From the NCBI GenBank assembly GCA_002943765.1, contig PQWQ01000006.1, positions 2,170,001 to 2,234,000 on the forward strand: a stretch of DNA of 64,000 nt, in the 5' to 3' direction. The notes under the pieces are model-generated. The model did no database searches. It had not been told where the DNA came from and worked only from the letters and a program-made list of their open reading frames with translations. Shown in pieces: positions 11,383-24,200 of the stretch (position 1 is the first letter of the stretch; each line of letters opens with the position of its first letter). The translations under genes were made by a program, and so were the position numbers. The stretch is from Psoroptes ovis. Its lineage: Eukaryota > Arthropoda > Arachnida > Sarcoptiformes > Psoroptidae.

Positions 11383-14300
11383 AGGTTTTACTCTGTTTTT
11401 AATGATTTGTCTTCAACGAACAAGACTGATGCTTTGAAAGATGCTTGAAATTTATTACCAACAAAATAAGTTTCAAATTATTACGATTATAATGTGGCAA
11501 ACACGCGTATTCACCCATTATCAACCGAATTATTGAATACATTAAAAATGTCAAGTTGAAAAACTGTCAAGCAATCTATTGCTCTTATTAAATTAGATTA
11601 AAATTCTTGAATTGATTAAACTGCCATTTCCAACATAACAGTATCAGTTAATTTAATTTGATAATGATGATGGTCGTAGCTTAGTATAAGATTGTAAGTT
11701 GAAGATTTTCAAAAATTTAAATCTGAATTTTGAATTTTAATTTAATCGAACATATATTTTCAATTTATCCCGTAAAAATACATTGAAAATTCTATAAAAT
11801 CTTTGATAGTTATGATAATAAAATGGTTGAATTTATATAAAATAAAATAAACAAACATAATCGCATAAAATAATCTATTCTACCTACTTTGCCTTGGATA
11901 GATCGATGATGATGAACCTTATCTGTGAGATGCATAAAATTTTTTTATATTTGTTTAATATTTGTTTTATTAAATATTTTCTTTATTCTTCATCTTTTTT
12001 GGTTACAAATGACGGCTCCATCAAACATCACCAACATCAGCATCAACAACAACAGCAGACAAAGATGTCTGCGAGACATCGATGTCTATGTCGATTTTGT
12101 TGTTATTGTTGTTGCAGTTGATGACGATCAAGACGAAGACTAAGACGACGCCAAGAAAATAATCATAAATTTTCGAAAGAAAAAAACAAAATAAAATAAA
12201 CAGATACCAATACGAATGAAATGAAGTAAAACTTTATTTTCTCTTAAGATGGCCAAAAGATTAACGAGATTTTCAAGAATTTTTTAAAAATAATTATGAA
12301 TGACCATCACATCATAATAACAGTGACTTTAAGAATGAATATACTGGCTGGAATTTCAAAATTATTGAAATTAAAATTCAAAATGGCTGGCCGGGTGATT
12401 CGTATGAAAATATTCCTCAAAATTCACACCGAACCAAATACAATAGCCAAAGAATCTTTAATCTCAAAGAGTTATTGGAATAATTTGCCACGGCATGGGG
12501 ACTTGTCGCGGCATAATAAATCATTTTAAAAATCGAAAATATTGGGAAATTTGAAAAATCACTCGCCAAGAAAGTTTTGGCAAGTGAAATTTTGACCATT
12601 CATTCTAATAAGATGCTTCATCAATGAATGTAATGAATTTTTTGATCGAAAACAATGTTTGAATTTGAAATCTTTGTTGTAATTTGCAATTATTGTGTAA
12701 CATTGTCAATTGTTTTTTTATACAATTATCAACATGGTGATTTGATGCGTTTTTTGATATTAAAATTAATATTTCCAGTGATTTTCCAATGCATTTCTCT
12801 TGGACGAAAATTAATTTATGTTTGTTGCGTGTGTTTACACGATGATTGTTGTTATTTCATTTACATTGATTATTTGTCCATGTCGAGTTGGTCTAAATTT
12901 TTTTTGAATTTTCTTAAGTTTCTTGTGATTTTCCATGGGTTTCTTCGAGCTTTTTCTGCCTATTCTTAGGCTAAATTGCGTGCATGATTTCCCGAAGCAC
13001 AAGTTTCTACCAAGTTTCGGCCAAGATTTTCGTTTACCAAATCTTTACCAATGATTTTTTTGGACCTATATTTTCAATCATCATTTGTGTGCTGATCATC
13101 ATTTCAAATTATCATCAATTTCGAACCTGAAACATGAACCTTTTCATGTGTGCGTGTGTATGCATGTGGACCATCGTTTGTTGGTTCAAAGTAAATTTGA
13201 GAAATTTTTTTTTAGTTTTTGTCGGCCAATATCAATTTATTTCAATTTTCGAATTGATTTTGATCTTTATGTATTTTAATTTACAAATGTCTGATCATCA
13301 TTGGTTAGGTTTTTTATTTAAATGGTTGTTATCTTAAATTTTGAGAAAAGAATAAAAACTCACAGAAACTCTGGTAGTTCATTTCAATTGATATCATTAA
13401 TTGTAATGAAATTTTGAATTTTTTTTTCTCAAATGCGAAAAAGTGGTTTCCATTCATTCAATTATTTGACCGCAAAAAATTGTTTTTTTTAAGAAATCAT
13501 CATTTACTTGTGTTATTTTGTGGTCAAAAGTCAAAGGTTCTCGCTTTGTATGTTTATTACATTATCTTAAACATTTACATGACAAAACCTTTGGACGAAT
13601 GGACAAAATTTTGTCTCAAAATTCGATATCAAAATTAGAAAATTGAAAAAAATTCAAAATCAAACAAGTCAAGTTTGCAAGTCATCATAATCATTGCCAT
13701 CATAGCTATTGCCATCATTTTTTGTAGCTGAAACATATGTGGGGATACATGATGATGATGACCGTAGAAATTGTGTATTTATTTTAAATAGAAACAAACA
13801 GCAAGCAAACACCACACCACGCACACATACTAAGCACACATAAATTTGATTTTGTTTTTTGTCGTACATTCAATTTTTCTATATGTTAGTATTTGATGTG
13901 GATGCTTGTCAAAATTCTTACAAAAGCAAAAATTTCCCATTTGTTTTCATATCTTTGTATGAAGCATACAAATTTTCCCTATTTTCAATGAAATTTTCCC
14001 TACGAATCTTTCAAAATTTATTTATTTGTATCCAAATAAATTGAATCAGTGTGCTTCAATCACAATATGAATCAATTGTGTGTCGATCAACATGCACCAT
14101 GGCCAGATGATGGGTCTGACCTTTTTTTCGTTTCGTTTTTGGTTGGTTTTCTCTTGGTCGACTGCATCAGAATACACAAGAAACAGGATATAGGAGGCAT
14201 AAATTATTTAAAAGTGAAATGTATGTGTGTATTTCGATCTCTGAAAAAAATATATCGAAAATTGAAATTGGAGAAAATTATCGCAGAAGCCATTTTGAAA

Positions 14301-16167
14301 AAATGTCGAAATTCAATTGTCACGATTAGATATAGTTTACTTGTATTGCAACCACCATTTCATTAAACGGGGGTAGTGTTGTCCGATGTGAACGAAATGG
14401 CTGAATTGAATCTGTTGTATTGGAACTGTATCGAAATCAGTGATCGACGATTGTCTTTGGCAAAGAAAAATGACCAATTTCGGTCCGAGAAAGTTTATTA
14501 GAAATTTTTATCAGAAATCTCTGAATTTCAAATGAAACTTCCAGAACTTTTTCACTAATCTTGATGATTTTCGCAATAATTTTCGTATGAATTGACATTT
14601 CGGATGCCATGTTTTCAAGCCAGAAACAACAGATACAAAGCGAAACACGCGTGAAACTATTGGCCTTTGAAGATCTATGGTGTAAACTTTGATTACTCTG
14701 AATAATCTGAAATATTGTTTTCCATTAAATTCTGAATCATTTTTTTCAATCATATTCAAAAACAATTGTTTAATATCACGTAGATTTTGGAGGAATAAAA
14801 AAATTCAATCTAAATCGATCGATTTTTGGACGAAACCAACGAAATGATCGTTTTCGATTTCATTTCATTGAAATGAATTTGAATCGTTCAAATTAATAAA
14901 AAGAAACACGCATCTTGCCAATCGTTCAATCGTATGGCAAATTAAAGAAAAAAAAAACATAACACAGACACGCCCAATTAGTAGAAATATCATTTTTATT
15001 CATTCAAATATTGAATCAGATAAATGAATGAATGACAATTTTGTCCAACAACAAAGCACTCATTCGTAAAGCGCAAATCAACTTTTGCAAACCTTTGGCA
15101 GAACCAGCCAAACCTGCTATATTTTGCTACAGTTGCTGCAGCTCATATGTGTTGTGTTCATACGATTTGAACGATGATTGACTCGAAGCTATTGAAAATA
15201 CACAAGCAAACTAATAGACATGAATGTATTTGTTTTGCGCATATACGTCCGAAAAAAGTGGGAGTTTTTCAATTTTTTTGAGTGTATTTTGCTTTAGAGT
15301 GTGTTTGTATGTGATTTCAATGGTAACATGATGTGTTCTTGTGTCCACACAAGGACAAAATTAGATTTGCTTTTCTTTGTTGTTGTCAATACATGATCTT
15401 GTTTCAATGTTGGATCATACGTTTCATTTATTTTTTTTTTATTGTTTGCTCAAAAGCACAAGTTTCTGAGCTAAAAACTGTTTAAATTTTCTCTTCACAT
15501 CTTTGCATGCACTTTATGAATGCAATCAGAGAAGGGAGGAGGGTGATGAAGCGATTTGCAATATATTGTGAATGAATGTATGAATAGATGAATGAACGGA
15601 GAAAATATGAATTTTTTCATTTTCGAAATTGAAAAATATTTGAATTTTCATGAAATTCGTAGTGGTAAATGTTTATACACAATATTTATTAATCTAAGCA
15701 TTTTGTTTCATAATTTCTTATTAAAAATTGATTTCTAAAAATCAATGAGGAGGATGCGCTCCAATGCACTATGAAAAAAAAATTGAATTAAACTAAACTG
15801 AACTGAAGCTGTGCGTATAGCTCAGCGTCCACAAAACGATAGAGATGATTATTACCATTACCATTATCATCATTATTATTATTATTTGATCGGGAGAAAT
15901 TTTACAGAAAACAAACATAACATAAAGTTTACAGAAATTCATTTTACTTTTGTCACTTTTTTTTGTTTGCTTTAAATTTGAATAAAAAGATTCTGCTGTT
16001 GATGTTGTTGATGATAATTTGATTCATAATTCCATAAAAGATATACTAGCATCAATTTTTTGCACACGGCCATCCAAAGACGTATTTTTGTAGCAGAATA
16101 CAAGCAGCGACCATGTTGGTTGAGGGTATAGATTTTGTCATCAGGTCTTTATGTTACTGAACTACCT

Positions 16168-16305
16168 TCTACCACCAAACTATCCATTTGCCACCAATCA
16201 GCCTAATGCTGCCACCAAGCGCCACCATTTTCTACCACCAAACACTATCATCAAACGCCACCACCACGAAAAATCATCAGCCAAGACTACCACCACCACC
16301 ACTTT
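16168..16305 (+). repeat. Imperfect CCACCA-rich low-complexity repeat
   Basis: About 140 bases are built from imperfect repeats of CCACCA and CCACCAAA. They give a short open frame with Pro/His/Thr bias that has no domain and is not supported as a gene. Confidence 0.7.
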
Positions 16306-16674
16306 ATTTCACTGAACACAACAAAAACGAAATAGAATCAAATGGAATGAAACAAGAAATTGAAATCGATTAATAATAATAATAATGATTAAAATAATAA
16401 TAATAATAATAAAAGATGGTAAAAATAACATTGTCAAACTTTGTTTTATATTTTCTTACAAAGATTCACAAACATGTATGAGTGTGTGCTTGCCTGTGAG
16501 TTTATGAGTGCATATGTCTGTGAGTATTTCTGTGATTAAACATCATGATGATCATCATTTGATCATTGTTGTTTGTCATGTTCATTGGTTGAGTTAAATT
16601 TTTTTTACATTGATTTTTTTTTATGGTGAAAATCTTCAATCTTAAAACTTGAAAATTTTTACGATTTTTTCCAA

Positions 16675-16910
16675 TGTGTGTTAGTTTTGAGGAAAAAATA
16701 ATCGTTAAAATCATAATAATAATAATCGTTGAAATAATCACAATCGTAATATTAATAATACTGATACTGATACAAATAATAATAATCATCATAATCATAA
16801 TAATAATCGTAATAATAATACTAATAATAATTTTCAATCACATCATTTAAAACCAATAATAATAATAATCATAATAATCGTAATAATAATCATAATCATC
16901 AAAAACATCA
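16675..16910 (+). repeat. AAT/ATC trinucleotide-rich tract
   Basis: Interrupted AAT, ATC and CAT trinucleotide repeats run over about 235 bases. The Ile/Met-rich open frame on the minus strand over this tract is a by-product of the repeat. Confidence 0.8.
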
Positions 16911-17090
16911 AATTATCATTCAATTGATTTATTTTTTATTCAAAATTCAATGATTATTATCTATGAAAATTGATAATCATTGTTTAAATCATGTGTTAAG
17001 TTCAACAAACAAACCAACAAACAAATAATCTGTTTATATTGAAATTTCGACTTGGATTTCCAACTAATTCAGAAAATTCAATCATTAATG

Positions 17091-17125
17091 GATTAATTAA
17101 TTAATCATCAATTAATTAATTAATC
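17091..17125. promoter_or_regulatory. Perfect TAAT inverted repeat upstream of Ubx
   Basis: The 15-base arm at 17091-17105 (GATTAATTAATTAAT) is matched exactly, inverted, at 17111-17125 around a 5-base spacer. Each arm contains tandem TAAT cores, the site favoured by homeodomain proteins. It lies about 1.16 kb before the Ubx start codon, so an auto- or cross-regulatory Hox-binding site is possible. A role is inferred only; similar TTAATTAA runs occur elsewhere in this AT-rich DNA. Confidence 0.35.
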
Positions 17126-18281
17126 AGCCGAATCAATCTATCAATCATTCAACGATCAGTGTTTTATTGTTTCAATCAGTCGTTTAATTAATTGTTTGCC
17201 ATCAAACAACCGGTCAAATACATCATATATCACGACGATTACTTGAAAATTTGTTTCAAAAAAAAAATTCTTGATTTGTTTATTTTGTCAACAAAATTCT
17301 CAGATATTTATTCAAAAGAAAAAAAAATAATTCAAAGTCATAAAATTTGTTGTTTAATAATTTTTTAAAAATATTTTTCTAAGGATATTTTATTATTAAT
17401 TCTTAAATTGTTTGTGCATTGAAAAATGAACGATTTTTGTGTAATAAAAAAAAATGAAAATGGAATAAAATAACCAATAACATACTCAAAACATACTCGA
17501 ACATTTTATCATTCGAAAAAGTCTATCATCATTCATTTTTCTGATCATAAAATTTGTTTTAAAATAAAGCAAAAAATTTGACGTTTTTTATTGAAGAAGT
17601 CAAAATTCAGCTCCAAAATAATCACTGTCAGAAATCGTTACTGTGTTTAATATATGAATTTTGAAAAATAATAAAATATTGGCCGGAATAATCATAATTA
17701 TTATCATTAATAATAATAATGATGATCGTTATTATGATTGTTATTATGTGAATTTTATCATATGTGAGGTTCCACCATCAAAAACTAATAAAAAACTATT
17801 CCATCTGATAAATGAATGATAATAAATGAATTCAGCAGATTGGTGAATATGAAACATCAGCAGTAAACCATCAAAAACAACAACAAAGTATCCATCTTTC
17901 AATGTATCTTTGGTTTATTTTATCTCATTTTTTGGGTTCTTCAATTCAATTTCAATGACAACAACAACGACAACAATTGATTATTTTTGATGTGTTTTGT
18001 CGGGCCCCAATTTTTATGATATTTTCAATTTTTTACGACTTTTAGGCCTCAAAATCTTGTGTGTATTTGTTTCAATTTTATCGTGTGCGTTTAAAGTTTA
18101 TTCCTCATATATTTTAGTGTGTGTTCAAGTGTGTTTGAAGTGCTTTGTGGATGAATATTTGATAATAATAATCAGAGTCATCATCATTTTCATAATCAAC
18201 TGGAATCAATTTCATTTTATTTGTTTTTTGTGTATTCGTTTGTTTGTGTTTTAGTTTTTTATTTGATAATATAAAATAAAG

Positions 18282-21200
18282 ATGATGAATACAGCATATT
18301 TCGATCATACATCAACGGCCAATGGTTTTTATAATGCAGCGGCCGCAGCTGAAGCACATCAAGCTGCATATCGTAGTTTTTCACAATCAGCTGCATTATC
18401 ATTGATGCCATCAGCGGCTGCTGCTGCTGCCGCTGTTGCCAATTCAACATCTGGTGGGGGTGGTGGCGGATCATCATCAACATCTTCATCTTCTAGTTCA
18501 TATCCATCATCATCATCTACTACATCATCATCAAATAATAATTCCCGCCAGCAGCAACAACAACAAAATGGTCAATCAATCAATAGTAATAATCATAATT
18601 CAAATAATAATAATTTATTAACAAATAATGATCTAGTTACAACAAGTAGTTATGTTGATGCTGCTTGTAAATTATATGGTTCACAAACCGATATATTATC
18701 CAATAATAATAATAATAATAACGCAGCATTAGCGGCAGCAGCAGCAGCGGCCGCATTTAAATCTATCGATTCACCAACGAATAATTCGAAGAATCATAAT
18801 TCAAATAATAATTCATCATATAAATCCGATAGTAATCAACATCATAACAGTGGAAGTAGTAGTAGTAGTCATCACCATCATCAAAATCATAACAATGCAA
18901 ATAATACACATTTATCCCATCATCAACAAATAGCCAATGCATGGCAATCATCATTACGTCCATCACAAATAACATCATCATCATCACAATCTAATCATAG
19001 TATTGTCGGTAATAATATTATCGGTGGAAATAATTCAAGTGTTAATAATTTAAGCGGAAATAATGGTACCGGTTTGATGTCAAACAATATGGATGCAATG
19101 ACAATGCGTTCATCGTTTGATGCGGCTGCTGCAGCTGCATGTCAACGATCGGTGGTGACCGATGCATGGTCAGCTGCTTGTTGTAATGCAAATGCAATGA
19201 ATACGGCTGGAGCAATGGGTGCAGGACCGAATGCCTTTTATCCATGGATGGCAATCGCAGGTTTGTAATTGAATTTTTATATTTTCTTGCTAAAACATTT
19301 CAAGCTACAAATATATCATTCAATGCTGTATACCGAAAAAATGACATGATAATAAATTTTGGCGAATAAATTAATTCAACTCACCGAAATTTCAAAGAGA
19401 TATTTCAAAAAGAAAATATGACAAGAATTCTGTCGAATTTCTCATCGTTATTGATGATAATAAAAAACAAAATTCTGCCAAATTCTGTCAAAATATTTTG
19501 AATTAAATAATTTTTTCGGTAGAAAAATGCAATCAATTCGAAAATACATATTTTGCACCGAAATTCTACGAAATTTTCGGGCAAAAATTAGACAAGAAAT
19601 ATTATTCTTTTCCATTATTTCAATGTTCATATGACTTGATATTTTGGCCAACCTTGATGTGCATGTTTCCATTTAATAAATAATTATATTTTCATGTTGA
19701 TAACAACAACAAAACAAAAATATTAAAATTATTATCATCATCAACATTATTATTTTCCATTATTATAATGATAATTTGCCGCTGTTATTATTATAATAAT
19801 CATTTTTGTTTATTATAAATATTAATATTATCATTACAACTTTTAAAAAACAATGACGATTGATAATAATAGTTTAAGGGGAAAAACAAAAATTGACAAT
19901 TCAAAAATATATGATAATAATTAAAATATTAATAATTATGATAATAATGATAATATGCCGACTACTTTTGATGGTGATTTTCAGAACTTCGGCGAAACTT
20001 AGGCTGAAATACATATGAATTTCTTTGAAATTGAATACGAAACATGTTCTTTGAGCAACATTTTGATATTGAAATCTGAGACAATCAAATGAATGGATTC
20101 GGATGAATTGTCATTTGATTTTGTACTTGTCTTTTATCATTGAAATTTGTGAATTGTACCTTTTAATATCAGGTATTTAATATTACTTGTGCTGGTAGCC
20201 GATGTCATTATCATCATAAAATCTTCATAAAATCATCATCATCATTGAAGGTTATTAAATTAATTTTATACTAAGATGATGAAGTACTGACAGATTTTGT
20301 TGTTGCAAATCTTCGAATAATTGTCGCATGCCGAAATGATACACGACAATTATTTAAATTGAAAAACTCTTAAAAAGCGCGTGGCTAAAATGCGGGTTTG
20401 AAATGCGTGCGTTTATTTATTCTAATTAAAATATTGAAATTTACAAAAATATTATAATACAAAAATTAAAGAAAAGTGATAACTTACGTCGTGGCCTTCT
20501 TGGTCACCAAACATTGTACATTAACATTACTTGACTTGCTATGAAATGTGACCAAGTGCCTACGACCATAGTATTTTTATATGTTTTTTGGTTTACTTTA
20601 GGTTTGTTGTGTTGTGTTTGTGTCCTTGAGAATTATATTATACTGTGTTTATGTCTTTGTATGGTCAATGTTGTTTACATTCCTTTGATGATATGATAAA
20701 AGGGTTACTTTGGTACTTTAAAATGATTTTGCATATGTTGATGGTGCTAATATAAACTTTTGACAATATTTTTCATAAAACTTATTTCCAAGGTTGAAGG
20801 TTGCCTACGTGACCTTTTACTCGTCACACGACAATTCTCCCCCGGCGATTAATAGCTTTTTAGGTACAGAAACTTTAAACTTTTCTTTGCTTAATACCTT
20901 GATAATTCTTTACTTATACGAACCATATGTAGCTTTGGACAATTACTTGGAATATCTTTGACAATTGATGACTTTATACTTTAGAATACTTTGTTTTCTT
21001 TCGATCAATAATTTTCTTTAATTATAAACATTTGGCTAATACTTTGAAATCAATATGTTTAAATGCTGGTTTTTTTTTCTCTTTGGATATTTATGTGATT
21101 TGCATTATTGGTCTTTTGTCGGTTGATTTTGTTGTTACTTTAGCCCATTTGGAATTTTTTTTTTTTTTTTTTTTTTTGCTTTATTCGGGATAATTTCAGG

Positions 21201-24200
21201 TACACTAATAGCTTTTCCATTTGTTGATTTATTATTTTCAATTCTTTACATTATTATTATCTTTGTTGATTTACCACGATCAAATATATACGATGATGAG
21301 CACAATATTCTTAAATTAATTTCAAATAAACAATACATTTGCAATACTTTTGAGATAGCCATTGGTTTTTGATGTACAATATTTTGATATTCTTTAAAAG
21401 CTGATTTTGATTCCACACTTTGATAATACATTAGATTGTCATTTTGGATGGATACGACATTTACTACTTGTGACTTGCCTGAAAAACTAATTAAAAACAT
21501 TTTCTTTATTGTTTGAGATCTTGACCAATTTTCTTCTTTCATTAAAGGCTCATTGATTAACTGATTGTTCATTTCTACAATACTTTCATTTGATTGCTTT
21601 TCTTTGATTAAATCTTCTTTTGATTCTTGTTCTTTCTTCTTTACTTTTGGGGATGATAATTTTAAATCCATTTTCAAAAGGTGATATTCGTTGTTTACTT
21701 TTATTGGTGACTTTTCCATTGATTCATCGATTTCAGATATAACTTTGGTATCATAGCTTTGTACATAGAACGATGATGATTCTTTTTTAGTCGATGTTGC
21801 CGATTCTTTGGATTGAACTTTGACACTGAAGATACTTTGTGGACACCGATTCGATTCAATTACTTTTAATGATTCAATAGATACTTTATAACTTTGCTTT
21901 ATCTCGTCGTTTTTCGATGATTCTTTGTCTGAGGTGAAATCAGATTCTTTAATACTTGATTCCATTATTATCTTGGTTGTTGGCATTGATGCTTCATTAC
22001 TTTCTTTATTTTGATTATCGATGATTGAACATGTGACTTTTTCATTACAATTGTTATTCTTTAGATGAAACTCTTCATTGCAAAGACGTTTGTCGATTTT
22101 GTACATATTAGGTTTTTTGTTAAATATTTGCGATGCATTTTCATTTCGAATTATTATTTTATCTTCATACTTCTTTGATACATTAACTTTGTGGCTGTTG
22201 ATATTTTGAATATTTGATTTCTTTTGGAATGCCGATGTTGGCTCTTTATGTTTAGATGATGGTGACTTTGTTGGTGACTGGACATTAACTGTTGATGGAA
22301 GTACAATATTTGAAACAGATGCTTGTTTGTTCACTTTGTCACAATTATTATCATTACGATCATTATTATCTTTATCTAAAATATTCAAATAATTTGTAAT
22401 TAATTTCTTATTATCTAAAATGTTTGAACCATTAATTGTTGATCTATTATTATCATAAACATTGCTTGTTGCTGAACTTTCTTTAGATGGTAAATTTGTG
22501 ATTCGATTAGTTTCTTTACTATTATCATTGTTACGAGACAATGATGTTGGATCATTGTTGCTGGAAGAATTTACTTGATCTTTAATTACTTTATTAATCA
22601 TATTTTCGTTATTCGATGTCACTTTGTTTTTATTATTATCTTTACGTAATAGATGCTTTTGATGATGATTGCTATTATTGTTAATATTCGATGATGATAC
22701 TATTGATGGTTCATTCTTATTCTTTGACTCTGCATTTTTATCGTTGACCATATTAATCTCTTTATCGTTGCTTAATTTCTTTTCATTGATGCTATAATTA
22801 TTATCTTTATTCAAAATATGATCATGACGATTATCTTTTGGATTTAATCTTTGCTTTTGTTGTTCTAATATTCTTTCAGGTGATGACATTGTTAAATTAT
22901 TTACTTTTTCTTTTTCAGGTAATCTTTGTTTATCTTGTTGATACATATTATTAGATTCAGCATTACATTTTGGATATTTTGTTTCATCATGTTTGGATGT
23001 CCATAATTCACGATGCATTTCTTTATTCTCTTTAGATTCTGACGATGTATTTGACAATTCACTCGACAATAGAAGATTGTTTTGATCGACACTTTTGCTA
23101 TTAATGATTGTTGTCTGCTTTGGTTGAACATTGTTGATCATTTTACTTACAGATGCGAACGATGTCTTTTGATATCTACTTTGTTGTCGATTTGCAACAT
23201 TACTAATTATACTTTGGTTTAGGTGATTGCTCGTGACATTATTATAATTATTTGGATTAGAGACATTGGTGTTATCGTTGTTCCTTGATGCTGATTGAAT
23301 TAATATGCATAAATCTTCTTTTAATAAATCAATTTCGCATTCTAAATCGATAATTCGTCTTTGTAGACCTATACTTTGTTGACTTACACGCTTCAATATT
23401 TCCAAATCTTGATCTAAAATCTTTAACTCTTTTTTGATTATTCGCGGATTGGTTGCGATCGATAACTCTTTGATTTTATTCAATAATTCTTTTTTAATTT
23501 CATTATATGATCTTACAGTATCGATTTTACTTAGCCAGGGATCTTCTAGTCTTGATTCGTTATCTTTTTGCAGCAATAGATCTTCATACTCTTCTTGAAT
23601 TTGCAACGCTTCTTCAATGTTATCATATCTGCCATGGAACCATTGGTTGTAAACTTTACATATTGTTTCTCTTAATGCACTTATCTTCATTGTAGCCATT
23701 TTTGAATACTTTTCGGATTACGATTTGCCGTTGATGCTAATTTCGCTGAACTTTAAGACTTTAGCTTTGGTTTTAACTTTAACTTTTTTCTTTACTTTGA
23801 AACTTTAGCTTTAGACTTGTTGATTTTTACTTTGAACTTTGGTGCAAAATTAACAAATTGCAAATCGTTCGATGATATTCAATCTTGGAACTTGCTTTAA
23901 CTTTGAACTTTGACTTGATGATGATGATAACTTGAGGATGGCGTTGTTTTTTACTTGGAACTTTGACACATACTTAAAAAATTTAAATTTTATTTTCTTT
24001 TACTTTTTTTTCAACTTTTACTTTGATCTTTTGCACTAATTTAAAAATTGGAACTTTGATGATAACGATGACTTTACTCTGGAAACTTTGCTTGAAGATT
24101 TTGCTTTTATTTTAATCTTTTGGACACAAACTTAAAAACTTAAATCTTTGGTGACATTTCTTCTTTAAAACTTTAATTTCTTGATGACATTTCACTTTGA

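Larger units (their letters stand above)
10705..18281. other. Gene-free DNA upstream of Ubx (5' regulatory and 5' UTR region)
   Basis: No protein-coding exon is supported in these 7.6 kb; the open frames are short, AT-driven and without recognisable domains. The stretch contains a GT microsatellite (11355-11382), CCACCA-rich DNA (about 16168-16305), AAT/ATC-rich DNA (about 16675-16910) and a TAAT inverted repeat (17091-17125). The Ubx promoter and 5' UTR must lie in it, but no start site can be fixed. AAT/ATC low complexity continues up to about 17.75 kb. Confidence 0.55.

Noticed and set aside
16502..16837. 111-codon Ile/Met-rich ORF
   Set aside because: It is produced by the AAT/ATC trinucleotide tract and has no complexity.
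18763..19254. Minus-strand ORFs across Ubx exon 1
   Set aside because: They are Met/Tyr/Asp-rich reverse readings of CAT/AAT repeats in the Ubx coding sequence.
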